64,000 bases of DNA from Saccharopolyspora_D taberi (GCF_039534165.1 NZ_BAAAUX010000005.1:248001-312000); one strand, 5' to 3'; positions 1 through 8,216 are shown, counted from the first letter of the stretch. Made by a program: numbers and translations. The notes: generated by a model from the letters alone, not told the origin.

Positions 1-376
1 CGGTCTGGGCGCCGCCGCTGCGGGCAAGGTACTCGGTGGCCGCGGCGGCGCGGGCGGCAGCACCCGCGGCGGCGACGTCAAGGGCGGCGCGATGCGCGGT
101 GGCTCATCCGGCGTCGGCGGCGGCCCCGGCGACACCACCGCCGGGCGGACCGCCGGTGGTTCGGCGACCAGCAGGCCCGCGGCCGGCTCGATGATGGGCC
201 CCGCCGCGACCCGCGGCGAGAAGAGGGACGAGGACGCCGAGCACGACAACAAGTACGCCGTCGAGGAAACCCACTTCGACGACAACCGCCTGGTCGCCCC
301 GGCGGTGCTCGGGCAGGACGAGGAGCAGGCCGAGGAACGGGCCGAGGAGCCCGCCAAGCCCGAGAAGCAGGACTGA
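1..376 (+). CDS. C-terminal end of a PPE-like/ESX-associated Gly-rich protein (partial)
   Basis: The reading frame is open from the first base of the window to TGA at 374-376, so the gene begins upstream. What is visible is a long Gly/Ala/Arg/Ser-rich low-complexity stretch, followed by a charged tail containing DEDAEHDNKYAVEETHFDD, then LVAPAVLG and a Glu/Lys end. Low-complexity Gly region followed by an acidic EH-x-x-KY...VAPPV-like tail is typical of the C termini of PPE/WXG-type proteins in Pseudonocardiaceae. The next gene, one base away, is EspG, the cytosolic chaperone of PPE proteins, which supports this. The substrate and secretion route are inferred; the N-terminal PPE domain lies outside the window. 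Confidence 0.65.
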   Translation, partial: GLGAAAAGKVLGGRGGAGGSTRGGDVKGGAMRGGSSGVGGGPGDTTAGRTAGGSATSRPAAGSMMGPAATRGEKRDEDAEHDNKYAVEETHFDDNRLVAPAVLGQDEEQAEERAEEPAKPEKQD

Positions 377-377
377 C

Positions 378-1178
378 GTGCGCCCAGGAGCCGAGGGCGA
401 CCCCGTCCTGCTGTCCGCGTTGGAATTCGATGTGGTCTGCGAGGCGGAGAAGCTCGCCGAACGGCGGCACATCGTGCTCAGCGTGCCGAGCCCGGGCACG
501 ACCTACACCGAGCGCGCGCGGCTCGTCGCCGACGCGTGGGCGTCGCTGCGGTCCCGCGGGCTCGCCGAGGCGCACCGCGACCGGGTCGACGTCGACCTCG
601 GTGACCTGCTGGTCCTGCTCGACCGCCCGCAGCGCAGCATCGACGTGCGGATCTGGGCCGACCGGCCGATCCGCGCGCTGGCCTCGGCGAACGGCGGCGA
701 GGGGCTGCTGACCATCGTCGACGGTGACGTGGTCGAGCTGACGCCGGTGCGTGCGAGCTCGCTGGCCGAGGCCGCGGTCTCGGTCGCCGGGGACACCGAG
801 CCAGGTCCGGGCCGGACGGTGAGCCTGCCCAACGACGTGCTGCACGAGGCCAGCCGGGAGGCGGGCCCGCACGACATGCAGCTGCTCGTCGACGAGCTGC
901 GCGCGCTCGGCGTCGCCGCCGACGACGCCGCCGAGATCGCGCGGATGGCAGGCGGCATGGGCATGCGCGGCCAGTTCGGCGCCGAGAACTCGCCGCAGCG
1001 CGGCGCGAAACCCGACCGCGCCGACCGGGTCGTCGCCTTCCACGACACCCCGGGCGGCCGCTACCTCCACGTCGTCCGCGCCAGCGGCGACGGGCGGCGG
1101 TGGAGCACCCTGGCGCCTGCGGGCAACCACCGCATCGCCGAGTACGTGCGGGAACTGCTCGACGAAGTGGCCGAGTAA
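378..1178 (+). CDS. EspG-family ESX secretion-associated protein
   Basis: A 266-residue protein starting at GTG 378, one base after the stop of the preceding PPE-like gene, so the two are almost certainly co-transcribed. It matches the EspG family in size and layout: an N-terminal LLSALEFDVVCE segment, a central hydrophobic beta-sheet core (VDLGDLLVLLDRPQRSIDV, RALASANGGEGLLTIVDGD), and a C-terminal half with GGRYLHVVRASGDGRRW and a final helix. EspG proteins bind PE-PPE substrates of type VII (ESX) secretion systems in the cytosol and keep them soluble until export. No ESX core components (EccC, EccB) are inside the window, so the associated machine is unknown. Confidence 0.75.
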   Translation: MRPGAEGDPVLLSALEFDVVCEAEKLAERRHIVLSVPSPGTTYTERARLVADAWASLRSRGLAEAHRDRVDVDLGDLLVLLDRPQRSIDVRIWADRPIRALASANGGEGLLTIVDGDVVELTPVRASSLAEAAVSVAGDTEPGPGRTVSLPNDVLHEASREAGPHDMQLLVDELRALGVAADDAAEIARMAGGMGMRGQFGAENSPQRGAKPDRADRVVAFHDTPGGRYLHVVRASGDGRRWSTLAPAGNHRIAEYVRELLDEVAE

Positions 1179-1183
1179 CGAAT

Positions 1184-1510
1184 TCAGGACTCCGCGGAAT
1201 TCTCCAGGCGTTCCCGGTACCACCGGCCCCACTTGTCGAGATCGCCGATCAAGGTGCTGAGGCTGTCGCCGGTTCCGGTCAGCGCGTACTGGGTCCGCGG
1301 CGGTGATTCGGCGAAAACGGTGCGTTCCACAAGACCGTCGTCCTCCAGTTCGCGCAGCTGGCGGGTGAGCATCCGCTGCGTGATTCCCGGCATCGCCCTG
1401 CGCAGCTCGCCGAACCGCCGCGGGCCGGTGAGCAGGTACTTCAGGATGAGCAGCTTCCACTTCCCGCCGAGGACGACCAGCGCGACCTCGACGTCGCAGT
1501 GGTCGGCCAT
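1184..1510 (-). CDS. HxlR-family winged-helix transcriptional regulator
   Basis: A 108-residue protein on the minus strand, start chosen at the ATG at 1510 (MADHCDVEVALVVL). The core GGKWKLLILKYLLTGPRRF, then ELRRAMPGITQRMLTRQL and RELEDDGLVERTVF, is the textbook HxlR/MarR-like winged helix: the GxKWxxLIL helix, the recognition helix with the GITQRMLT motif, and the wing around PPRTQYALT. A single Cys near the N terminus (Cys5) is common in redox- or electrophile-sensing HxlR members. An in-frame GTG at about 1525 could extend the start. The gene is divergent from the DHA2 exporter at 1688, with 177 bp between them, which suggests control of the exporter. That target is inferred. Confidence 0.85.
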   Translation of the reverse strand: MADHCDVEVALVVLGGKWKLLILKYLLTGPRRFGELRRAMPGITQRMLTRQLRELEDDGLVERTVFAESPPRTQYALTGTGDSLSTLIGDLDKWGRWYRERLENSAES

Positions 1511-1687
1511 CTCCTCGATGCGTTCCCGGATCCGCACTTTCCGCACGGTGTGACTGTACCCAGCGCAATTGTCCCGAAATGCGGGCAGGACACCGGATTC
1601 GGCGGAGCTGCATTGATATACCGAGTGTGCCTGGGCACTTTCCGGACCGTACTTGATCGGGGTCCCGGCGCGGGTTGCAGTGGGCGG

Positions 1688-3229
1688 GTGAACACCGAAA
1701 CTTCCGACGGCACCGGGGAAACGACCGTCCGCCGGTGGCTCGTGCTGGCGATCCTGTGCGCGAGCCTGCTGCTGACCGGGCTCGACCTGACGGTGCTGCA
1801 CGTCGCGGTGCCCAGCCTGGCGCGGGACCTGCGGCCAAGCGGGGCCGAGCTGCTGTGGATCGTCGACGTCTACTCGCTGACAGTCGCCGCCTTCCTGGTC
1901 ACCTGCGGTTCGCTGGCCGACCGGGTCGGCCGCAGGCGGGTGGTCCTCGCCGGGTTCGCGCTGTTCGGCCTGGCCTCGCTGGCGGCGGCGTTCGCGGCGA
2001 GCACCGCGCAGCTGATCGCCGCCCGAGCGGCGCTGGGGCTGGGCACCGCGCTGATCATGGCGGCGACCGTGGGGATCATCCGCAACGTGTTCCCGGACGA
2101 CCGGGAGCGGGCGCTGGCGATCGGGCTGTGGACCGCCACGCACAGCCTCGGCACCACCCTCGGCCCGCTGGCAGGTGGGCTCGTCGTCGAGCACTTCCGG
2201 TGGGGCGCGGTGTTCCTGATCAACGTTCCGATCGTGGTCGTCGTGCTGGTCGCGGGCGCGCGGCACATCCCCGAGTCGCACAACCCGGCGCCGCGCCGCT
2301 GGGACGTGCTCAGCGTGGTGCTCTCGGTGCTCGGCCTCGGCGTCCTGGTCTTCGGGCTCAAGCAGCTCACCGATCCCGCGCCCGCCACCGCTCCGGCGAT
2401 CGGCGTCGGTGCCGCGCTGCTGGTCTGGTTCGTGTTGCGGCAGCGGAGCATCGGGCATCCGCTGCTCGACCTCGGCCTGTTCCGGAACCGGCGGTTCACC
2501 GCGGCGGTGCTGGCGGTGTTCGGGTGCTTCGGTTCCTACGTCGCGATGCTGTTCCTGCTGATGCAGTGGTTCCAGCAGACCGGCGGCTACTCGCCGTTGC
2601 AGGCCGGGGCGGCGCTGGTCCCGCTGGCCGTGGCGAACGCGCTCGGTGCGACGCTCGCGCCCTGGGTGTCCGCCCGCCTGGGCAACCGGGCGGCGATGGC
2701 GGTCGCGCTGGTGTCGTTCGCGGTGGCGTTGACCGCGTTCGCCGCCGCCGGGCAGACCTCCGGGTACCCGCTCGTCGCGGTGTTGCTGGCGGTCGCGGGA
2801 TTCGGCGCGGGGATCGTCATGACCGCGGGCGCGGACTCGATCACCGCCGCGGTCAGCCCGCACCGGGCCGGAGAGGCGGCGGCCATCCAGGAGACGTCCT
2901 TCGAGCTCTCCGCCGGGGTCGGGGTGGCGGTGTTCGGGTCCGTGCTGGCGGTGTCCTACCGGCTGGCGATCCCGGCGCTGCCCGCGCTCGCGCCGGAGGA
3001 CGCGGCTGCGGTGCGGGAGTCCATCAGCTCGGTTCCCGACGTGCGGCACCACCTCGGTCCGGAGGATGCCGCCGCCCTGCACGAGCTGACCGCCGGCGCC
3101 TTCGACGGCGGCATCCGGATCGCTTCGGTCGCAGCCGCTGTCATGCTTCTGGTCACCGCCGCGCTGACGGCAAACCTGTTGCGCGCACGTGGCAACCTTG
3201 ACCCGTGGAAATCCCGGGAGCAGTGCTGA
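1688..3229 (+). CDS. DHA2-type MFS drug/proton antiporter
   Basis: A 513-residue polytopic membrane protein. GTG 1688 is the best start, because the segment upstream is intergenic and shared with the hxlR promoter. It looks like a 14-helix transporter of the EmrB/QacA (DHA2) subfamily: first helix with LTGLDLTVLHVAVPSLARDL, motif A DRVGRRRVV after helix 2, and motif C-like GLGTALIMAATVGIIRNVF and GPLAGGLVVEH segments. Such proteins export hydrophobic drugs or endogenous metabolites in exchange for protons. The 3' end overlaps the start of the APH(3')-like gene by 25 bp, so both are probably on one transcript. Regulation by the divergent HxlR protein is inferred. Confidence 0.88.
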   Translation: MNTETSDGTGETTVRRWLVLAILCASLLLTGLDLTVLHVAVPSLARDLRPSGAELLWIVDVYSLTVAAFLVTCGSLADRVGRRRVVLAGFALFGLASLAAAFAASTAQLIAARAALGLGTALIMAATVGIIRNVFPDDRERALAIGLWTATHSLGTTLGPLAGGLVVEHFRWGAVFLINVPIVVVVLVAGARHIPESHNPAPRRWDVLSVVLSVLGLGVLVFGLKQLTDPAPATAPAIGVGAALLVWFVLRQRSIGHPLLDLGLFRNRRFTAAVLAVFGCFGSYVAMLFLLMQWFQQTGGYSPLQAGAALVPLAVANALGATLAPWVSARLGNRAAMAVALVSFAVALTAFAAAGQTSGYPLVAVLLAVAGFGAGIVMTAGADSITAAVSPHRAGEAAAIQETSFELSAGVGVAVFGSVLAVSYRLAIPALPALAPEDAAAVRESISSVPDVRHHLGPEDAAALHELTAGAFDGGIRIASVAAAVMLLVTAALTANLLRARGNLDPWKSREQC

Positions 3230-3951
3230 CCGCTGTCGGTGCGGACGCGGTCTGGTCCCGCGATCACGAGGGGAACAGCGGCGGCGTCTGGAAGGTGAGC
3301 GGGGCCGCGGGGACGTTCTTCGCCCGGTGCGGGCAGACCGCCGCGCTCGAACACCAGCGGTTGCGCTGGCTGGCCGGTCGGATCGAAGTCCCCGCCGTCG
3401 CCGCCTTCGCGGACGGCGAGCAGCCGTGGCTCGTGCTGGCGGACGTGCGGGCGCCGTCGCTGCCCGCCGCGCGGTTGAGCGACCCGGCGGAGGCCGGAAC
3501 GATCATGGGCCGGCTCCTGCGCCGCCTGCACTCGCTCCCGGTGCGGGACTGCCCGTTCCGCTCGCCGGTCGCGACCCTCGTCGACCAGGCCCGGCGGCGG
3601 GTGGCCGAGAACCTGGTGGACCACGACGACTTCGACGACGACCACCGCGGTGCGACTCCCGGCGCACTGCTGGAGCGGCTGGTCGAGCTCCGGCCACCGG
3701 ACGCGGACCTCGCCGTCACCCACGGCGACTTCTGCCCGGACAACGTCCTGCTCCGGCCGGACGGGTCGGCAGTCCTGATCGACGTCTCCCGGCTGGGCGT
3801 CGCCGACCGCCACCGGGACATCGCGCTGGCCCGGCGGAACCTGGCCGACGACTTCGGAACCGAGGCGGTCGACGCGTTCACCGCGGCCAGCGGGTTCGAC
3901 CCGGATCCGGATCGTCTGTACTGGTACCGGCTGCTGGACGAGTTCTTCTGA
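3205..3951 (+). CDS. APH(3')-like aminoglycoside O-phosphotransferase
   Basis: A 248-residue kinase starting at GTG 3205 inside the end of the exporter gene. It aligns along its length with APH(3') enzymes, which phosphorylate the 3'-hydroxyl of kanamycin/neomycin-type aminoglycosides. Seen: the catalytic loop VTHGDFCPDN (catalytic Asp175, Asn180), the metal-binding IDVSRLGVADRHRDIAL (Asp193) and the family-typical C terminus WYRLLDEFF, whose terminal Phe carboxylate helps bind drug. Odd point: where APH(3') enzymes have the ATP-contacting Lys (FVKTD), this protein reads FFARC, with Arg41 in that place. It may therefore be a weakened or altered-specificity enzyme. Position behind an exporter suggests a resistance or self-protection module; the actual substrate is not shown. 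Confidence 0.85.
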   Translation: MEIPGAVLTAVGADAVWSRDHEGNSGGVWKVSGAAGTFFARCGQTAALEHQRLRWLAGRIEVPAVAAFADGEQPWLVLADVRAPSLPAARLSDPAEAGTIMGRLLRRLHSLPVRDCPFRSPVATLVDQARRRVAENLVDHDDFDDDHRGATPGALLERLVELRPPDADLAVTHGDFCPDNVLLRPDGSAVLIDVSRLGVADRHRDIALARRNLADDFGTEAVDAFTAASGFDPDPDRLYWYRLLDEFF

Positions 3952-3962
3952 GAAGAGGTCCC

Positions 3963-4583
3963 ATGGTGCGGTTCGACGAGCTGGTCAAGCGGGCGCGTGC
4001 CCTGGCCGAGCCGGGGCAGCGGCGCATCCTCGGCATCACCGGCGCGCCCGGTGCGGGCAAGGGCACCGTGACCGACGCCCTGCTCGCCGAGCTGGGCCCG
4101 GCCGCGGTGGCGGTGCCGATGGACGGCTTCCACCTCGCCGAGGCCGAGCTGCACCGACTGGGGCGGCGGGACCGCAAGGGCGCGCCGGACACGTTCGACG
4201 CCGCCGGGTACGTCGCCCTGCTGCGGCGGCTGCGCGATCCGGGCGAGGACGTGGTGTACGCGCCGCGGTTCCACCGCGAGGTCGAGGAGTCCTACGCGGG
4301 GGCGATCCCGATCGGGCGCGAGGTCCCGCTGGTGATCACCGAGGGCAACTACCTGCTGCTCGACGGCCCGTGGGCGGGGGTCCGGGAACTGCTGGACGAG
4401 TCGTGGTTCCTGGCGCCCGACGAGGACGCGCGGCTGGAGCGGCTGATCGCCCGGCACGTGCGCTACGGCAAATCCCCCGACGAAGCAAGGGAATGGGTGT
4501 TGCGCAGCGACGAGCGCAACGCCGAGGTGGTGCGCGCGACCCGCGAGCGCGCTGATCTCGTGATCGATGGTGACCCTGTTTGA
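3963..4583 (+). CDS. P-loop nucleoside/nucleotide kinase family protein (PRK/uridine-kinase-like)
   Basis: A 206-residue soluble protein starting at ATG 3963, with AGAAGAGG ideally placed upstream and only 11 bp after the APH-like gene. Walker A is GITGAPGAGKGTVT near residue 22. The motifs PMDGFHLAEAELHRLGRRDRKG and DTFDAAGY...LRRL then DVVYAPRFHREVEE are characteristic of the uridine kinase/phosphoribulokinase-like branch annotated as nucleoside/nucleotide kinase family protein (YggC/FrcK type). The late VITEGNYLLL is the conserved Walker B region. The substrate may be a nucleoside, pantothenate or a sugar and cannot be told from sequence. Likely co-transcribed with its neighbours on both sides. 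Confidence 0.8.
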   Translation: MVRFDELVKRARALAEPGQRRILGITGAPGAGKGTVTDALLAELGPAAVAVPMDGFHLAEAELHRLGRRDRKGAPDTFDAAGYVALLRRLRDPGEDVVYAPRFHREVEESYAGAIPIGREVPLVITEGNYLLLDGPWAGVRELLDESWFLAPDEDARLERLIARHVRYGKSPDEAREWVLRSDERNAEVVRATRERADLVIDGDPV

Positions 4584-4597
4584 GAGGTGGTTCTTCC

Positions 4598-5920
4598 TTG
4601 CCGGAGCGGCGTTTTCTCCGTCCCCGACTGCTGGCCGCGGTCGACGGCGCGCTGTGGGTGGTCGACGAGTTCCAGCCGGTGGCCGCGCTGGTCGAACCCG
4701 GCACCGGGACGGTCCGCGAAGTCGTCGACTGGCGGTCGCTGGCCCCGCCGGAACCCGGCCACAGCGCCGAGATCGTCACCGATGGCAGCCGGATCTGGGT
4801 GCAGCAAGGCAGTTCCGTCGGCTGGGTCGACGAGACCGGGTTGCGGCAGGCGGCCGAGGTCGGCGGCACCCACCTCTGCGCGGTCGGGCGCGGGGCGGCG
4901 TGGTGCGTCGACTGGCACTCCCCGGATCCTGGCCGCTCGCCGGGGCCGGGAATCGCACCCGTGCCTCCGCCGATGCCCGAAGGGCGGCTCGTCATCGTGG
5001 CCGAGGACGGGCCGACGCGCGTGATCCCGGTCGACCGCCCGGCCCAGCACGTGGAAATCCGCGCCGACGGCGCCTATCTGGAGGTGCACAGCGAACCGCC
5101 CACGGCAACACCAGTCAGCTCCAGCGGTTGGACGTTCACCTACCACCACGACCACCTCTGGTTCCCGGCGGAAGTACCGGACCGCATCGAGTTCGCCGAC
5201 CACGCCAAGCGCGACCCCGGCCCCGGCGGGCTGGGCTGGTCGGGCCGCGGCGGCGCGGGTTCGTGGCTGGCCTGGCACAGCGCGGACGAGGTGACGACGG
5301 ACGGACTGCTCGCGTCGGGGCTGCGCTGGGCGCTGGGGCCGCTTCCGGAATTCGCCCACGGGGACCGGCATCCGGTCGTCGCCACCGGGCACGACCCGGA
5401 CACCGGAGCCGAACGCGTCCGCTTCGAACTGGGGACCGGTCGGCTGCACGCGGCCGTCGAATGCGGCGGCTACCTCTGGGCGGTGCTGTGCCCGGCCCCG
5501 CGCCCGCGCGACCGGCCGCCGCTGCGCCTGCTGCGCATCGACCCGGGCAGCGGCCAGGTCGACCAGGTGGCCCCGGTCGACATCACGGACCGCTGCTGGT
5601 CGCCGGTGTCCTTGCCCGAGGACGAGATCGAAGCGCACGCCAACCGCGAACGGGCGGTTTTCGACGATGTGGAGCGGTACTTGCGAGGCGTCGCTGACGC
5701 GCGCAGCGAAATCGACGGCCGCTGGCCCGATCTCGGGGTCCGGCTGACCTTCCGCCACCCGTACTTCCCCGGCGGGTGGCTGAGCCGCCGCTGGCGGGTG
5801 TTCGACGAGATCGGGCGGCCGGTCTCGCACGAGTACGCGAGCGTGCATCTCATGGAGGACCTGGACACCCACCACCTCCCGCCGGTGGACGCGGCCGAGG
5901 GCGGCGTGCTGGAGATCTAG
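4598..5920 (+). CDS. Hypothetical soluble protein, beta-propeller-like repeats
   Basis: A 440-residue protein of unknown function. TTG 4598 is chosen because GAGAGGTGG at 4582-4590 sits at the right distance; a TTG at 4580 overlapping the kinase stop is possible but has no ribosome site. The sequence is a run of short beta-strand blocks with Trp/Asp signatures (GALWVVDEF, SRIWVQQGSSVGWVDETG, GAAWCVDWHS, GYLWAVL, RLLRIDPGSGQVDQV), the pattern of a WD/NHL-type beta-propeller. A C-terminal module follows from about residue 340 (LTFRHPYFPGGWLSRRWRVFD). There is no signal peptide or membrane segment. The near-zero gap to the kinase suggests one operon. No assigned function. Confidence 0.7.
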   Translation: MPERRFLRPRLLAAVDGALWVVDEFQPVAALVEPGTGTVREVVDWRSLAPPEPGHSAEIVTDGSRIWVQQGSSVGWVDETGLRQAAEVGGTHLCAVGRGAAWCVDWHSPDPGRSPGPGIAPVPPPMPEGRLVIVAEDGPTRVIPVDRPAQHVEIRADGAYLEVHSEPPTATPVSSSGWTFTYHHDHLWFPAEVPDRIEFADHAKRDPGPGGLGWSGRGGAGSWLAWHSADEVTTDGLLASGLRWALGPLPEFAHGDRHPVVATGHDPDTGAERVRFELGTGRLHAAVECGGYLWAVLCPAPRPRDRPPLRLLRIDPGSGQVDQVAPVDITDRCWSPVSLPEDEIEAHANRERAVFDDVERYLRGVADARSEIDGRWPDLGVRLTFRHPYFPGGWLSRRWRVFDEIGRPVSHEYASVHLMEDLDTHHLPPVDAAEGGVLEI

Positions 5921-6029
5921 CGGTACTGGGGGGCCGGCAACACTGGGAAAAACGGTTATGTGCATGTAAGTCCGGCCGGTGGCTAGGTTCGGAGTCGTTC
6001 CCCTTCCACTGTCCTGAAAGGACACTCGC

Positions 6030-6884
6030 ATGACCGTTCTCGTGACCGCAGCGACCGGAACCGTGGGGCGCGGCGTGGTCGACCGGCTGCTCGCCGAGGG
6101 CCGGGAAGTCCGGGCGCTGACCCGCGATCCGGCCTCGGCGGGACTGCCCGCCGAGGTGGAGGTCGTCGCCGGGGACCTCACCCGGCCGCACGAGCTCACC
6201 GCCGCGTTCGACGGCGTCGACCGGATGTACTACCTGGGCGCGATCATCGATCCGGCCCACGCGGTGGACGACGCGTCGGCTTTCCTGGCCCTGGCGGCGG
6301 AAGCCGGGGTGCGGCGGGTGGTGCACCTGTCCGGAAGCGCCGTCACCTACCGCCGTGCGGGCAGCTTCGAACTGCTCGCGGAGATCGAGGCGGTGGTCGA
6401 AGCTTCCAGTCCGGAGTGGACGCACGTGCGGCCGGGTGAGTTCGCGACCAACAAGCTGGACGTGTGGGGGCATTCCATCCGCACCGAGGGCGTCGTCCGC
6501 AACCCCTTCCCGGACGGGACCGGCGTTCCCGTGCACGAGGCCGACATCGCCGAGACAGCGGCCATCGCGCTCCTCGAAGACGGCCACCACGGCCGGGCCT
6601 ACACCCTGACCGGACCGCAGCTGCTGACCCACCGGGAGCAGGCGGCGGCGGTCGCCGCCGGTCTCGGGCGGGAGCTGCGGTTCGAGGCCCAGACCTACGG
6701 CCAGGCCCGCCGCGCCTGGATCGAGGCCGGGATGCCCGCCGAGATCGCCGAGTACATCCTGGGATACCAGGCCGAATACGCCGAGGAACCGCCGCGGGTC
6801 TCGCCCGACTTCGAGCGGGTCACCGGCAGGCCCGGCCGCACCCTCGCCGAATGGGCCCGCGACCACCGCGCCGACCTGACCTGA
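6030..6884 (+). CDS. NmrA/SDR-like NAD(P)-binding protein
   Basis: A 284-residue protein starting at ATG 6030, behind AAAGGAC. The N terminus VLVTAATGTVGRGVVDRLL is the TGxxGxxG Rossmann motif of atypical short-chain dehydrogenases, followed by REVRALTRDP, the NADP-preferring arginine region, and VEVVAGDLTRP. This is the NmrA/SDR_a5 family, whose members are either NAD(P)H-quinone reductase-like enzymes or redox-sensing regulators. No catalytic YxxxK is evident; the region that would carry it reads VRRVVHLSGSAVTYRR, so a binding or quinone-reductase role is more likely than a classical dehydrogenase. A 109-bp gap precedes it, so it is probably transcribed alone. Confidence 0.85.
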   Translation: MTVLVTAATGTVGRGVVDRLLAEGREVRALTRDPASAGLPAEVEVVAGDLTRPHELTAAFDGVDRMYYLGAIIDPAHAVDDASAFLALAAEAGVRRVVHLSGSAVTYRRAGSFELLAEIEAVVEASSPEWTHVRPGEFATNKLDVWGHSIRTEGVVRNPFPDGTGVPVHEADIAETAAIALLEDGHHGRAYTLTGPQLLTHREQAAAVAAGLGRELRFEAQTYGQARRAWIEAGMPAEIAEYILGYQAEYAEEPPRVSPDFERVTGRPGRTLAEWARDHRADLT

Positions 6885-6938
6885 TCGCGCGGCGCCGAGC
6901 TGATCGCGCGGCGGCGAGCTGATCGCGCGGCGGCGCTC
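6882..6938 (+). repeat. Three tandem 19-bp repeats
   Basis: Three back-to-back copies of a 19-bp unit beginning TGATCGCGCGGCG occupy 6882-6900, 6901-6919 and 6920-6938. The copies differ at only one to three positions. The first copy supplies the TGA stop of the NmrA-like gene, so the array sits exactly on the gene end. It looks like slippage-type local amplification. No function is evident. Confidence 0.85.
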
Positions 6939-6943
6939 GGCCA

Positions 6944-7060
6944 AGGACCCTGCTCAATCCCGCGCCCTCAATTCCGGGTGCGCAGCTCGGCCGGAGGCGC
7001 CTCCAGCTCCGAGGACCCCGCTCAGCCCCGCGCGCCCTCATCCCGGGCGCGCAGCTCGGC
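6944..7060. repeat. Diverged direct duplication of a gene 3' end
   Basis: About 48 bp at 6944-6991 (starting AGGACCCTGCTCAATCCCGC) recur with several changes at 7012-7060 (AGGACCCCGCTCAGCCCCGC). The second copy contains the stop codon and last codons of the 68-residue minus-strand gene (ELRARDEGARG). The first copy preserves the same ELR...stop arrangement and has no gene of its own. The duplicate therefore looks like a leftover of a local tandem duplication. Confidence 0.75.
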
Positions 7061-7228
7061 GCGGACGTCATCCGGGATGCGCCCGGTGTGGTCGATCGGG
7101 GTCCACGGCTCGCTGCGGATCCACTGCGATCCGCAGCCCCGGCACGCCAGGACCGGCAGCCCGTCGAGCTCCGTCCTGGTGCGGTGCCAGGAGCACAGCG
7201 ACCGGCACGCGCGGATCGCCAGCGGCAT
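7022..7228 (-). CDS. Small zinc-ribbon-like hypothetical protein
   Basis: A 68-residue protein, ATG at 7228, overlapping the TGA of the upstream gene in a TGATG arrangement that implies translational coupling. It carries CRSLC near the N terminus and CRGCGSQW about 20 residues later, a CxxxC...CxxC set that could bind one zinc ion. A polar C-terminal half follows (WTPIDHTGRIPDDVRAELRARD). I do not recognise a named family. The coupling suggests it works with the Ser/Thr/Pro-rich membrane protein before it. Its 3' end is duplicated just downstream. Confidence 0.6.
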   Translation of the reverse strand: MPLAIRACRSLCSWHRTRTELDGLPVLACRGCGSQWIRSEPWTPIDHTGRIPDDVRAELRARDEGARG

Positions 7229-7698
7229 CAGGAGCTCTCGCGGCTGTAGGTGCTGAAGGTCGACGTCGTGGTGGGCGTCGGCCTGCTGGTCGTCGGCGGC
7301 TTCGTGGTCGAAGTCGGCGGTTCTTCCGTCGTCGTCGGTGTCTGGGTCGGGACGTCGGTGGGCGACGGGACCGTCGGCGTCGGCTCCGGGGTCCGCGTCG
7401 GCGTTCCGGTCTCGGAAGAAGTCGTTTCCTCGCTGCTGCTGGTCGAGGTCTTCGACGTCGTGGAGCTGGTGGACGGCGGAGGCGGCGGCAGCATCGGCGG
7501 CGGTGTCGTCCACGTCGGCGTCGGCACCCGCGAGGTCGGGGTCAGGTTGGAGTCCGGCGTGGCGTCGAGGTTCTCCTGGCTGCCGTAGGCCATCGCGGCG
7601 GCGGTGGCGAACGCGGTGGCGATCACCATCCCGGAAGCCGCCAACATCACCAGGCGCTTCGGCCGGGCGTCCGGATCCTCCAACGCGTACGGCTCCAT
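7228..7698 (-). CDS. Single-pass membrane protein with long Thr/Pro/Ser-rich extracellular tail
   Basis: A 156-residue protein; ATG at 7698 is supported by AGAGGTGGGAC upstream. A short cytoplasmic N terminus (MEPYALEDPDARPKR) precedes one hydrophobic segment, VMLAASGMVIATAFATAAA, at about residues 18-36. The remaining roughly 120 residues are almost entirely Thr, Ser, Pro and Glu, with repeated TPT, PTSTT and SSETT patterns. Such tails in actinobacteria are often O-mannosylated and span the cell wall. No enzymatic domain is present. Coupled by stop-start overlap to the small zinc-ribbon-like gene. Function unknown. Confidence 0.65.
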   Translation of the reverse strand: MEPYALEDPDARPKRLVMLAASGMVIATAFATAAAMAYGSQENLDATPDSNLTPTSRVPTPTWTTPPPMLPPPPPSTSSTTSKTSTSSSEETTSSETGTPTRTPEPTPTVPSPTDVPTQTPTTTEEPPTSTTKPPTTSRPTPTTTSTFSTYSRESS

Positions 7699-7835
7699 CG
7701 GTGTCCCACCTCTTGCGGTTCGGGTGACCCTGGTCAGCACCGACACGGTACTGATCGTCGCGAGCCGCTCCCGCGCGGACCGGTGGGGCGAACCGTTTTC
7801 GCAGATCGCGACGCGGTGCGGCATCATGGTCGGCC

Positions 7836-8120
7836 GTGACGGATGCGGAGCGGACCCGACTGACGGCATGGGTGCACGGTCGCGTGCAGGGCGTGGGATT
7901 CCGGTGGTGGACGCGGTCCCGGGCGCTGGAGCTCGGGCTGGTCGGCAGCGCCACCAACCTGCCTGCGAGCCGCGTCGAGGTCGTCGCGGAAGGACCGCGC
8001 GACGCGTGCGAGCGGCTGCTGACCGCGCTGCGCTCGGGCGAGACGCCGGGGCACGTCGAGCACGTGGCCGAGCAGTGGTCGGAACCGAAGGGCGGTCTGA
8101 CCGGGTTCGTCGAGCGCTGA
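7836..8120 (+). CDS. acyP: Acylphosphatase
   Basis: A 94-residue protein starting at GTG 7836. It contains the acylphosphatase signature VHGRVQGVGFRWWTRSRA, with the catalytic Arg in GVGFR (residue 23), and the second motif around SATNLPASRVEVVAEG with the catalytic Asn (residue 41). It hydrolyses the carboxyl-phosphate bond of acyl phosphates such as 1,3-bisphosphoglycerate or carbamoyl phosphate. The usual Asn-Leu-x-Asp-Gly segment reads NLPAS here, a small deviation outside the catalytic residues. It lies 96 bp upstream of smc, an arrangement common in actinobacteria. Confidence 0.92.
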   Translation: MTDAERTRLTAWVHGRVQGVGFRWWTRSRALELGLVGSATNLPASRVEVVAEGPRDACERLLTALRSGETPGHVEHVAEQWSEPKGGLTGFVER

Positions 8121-8216
8121 GCCCGCGCTACCAGCGGTTCTGCGCGGTCGGCGGCGGGGACGCGGGTAGTCTCTGCCGGACGTAGCAGTGCGAACCGGGA
8201 AAGGTCGATCGAAGCC

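Noticed and set aside
1184..3082. The long upstream extension of the HxlR frame through the exporter gene
   Set aside because: Only the last 108 codons form the HxlR protein. The rest is low-complexity Arg/Gln/His sequence antisense to the MFS gene.
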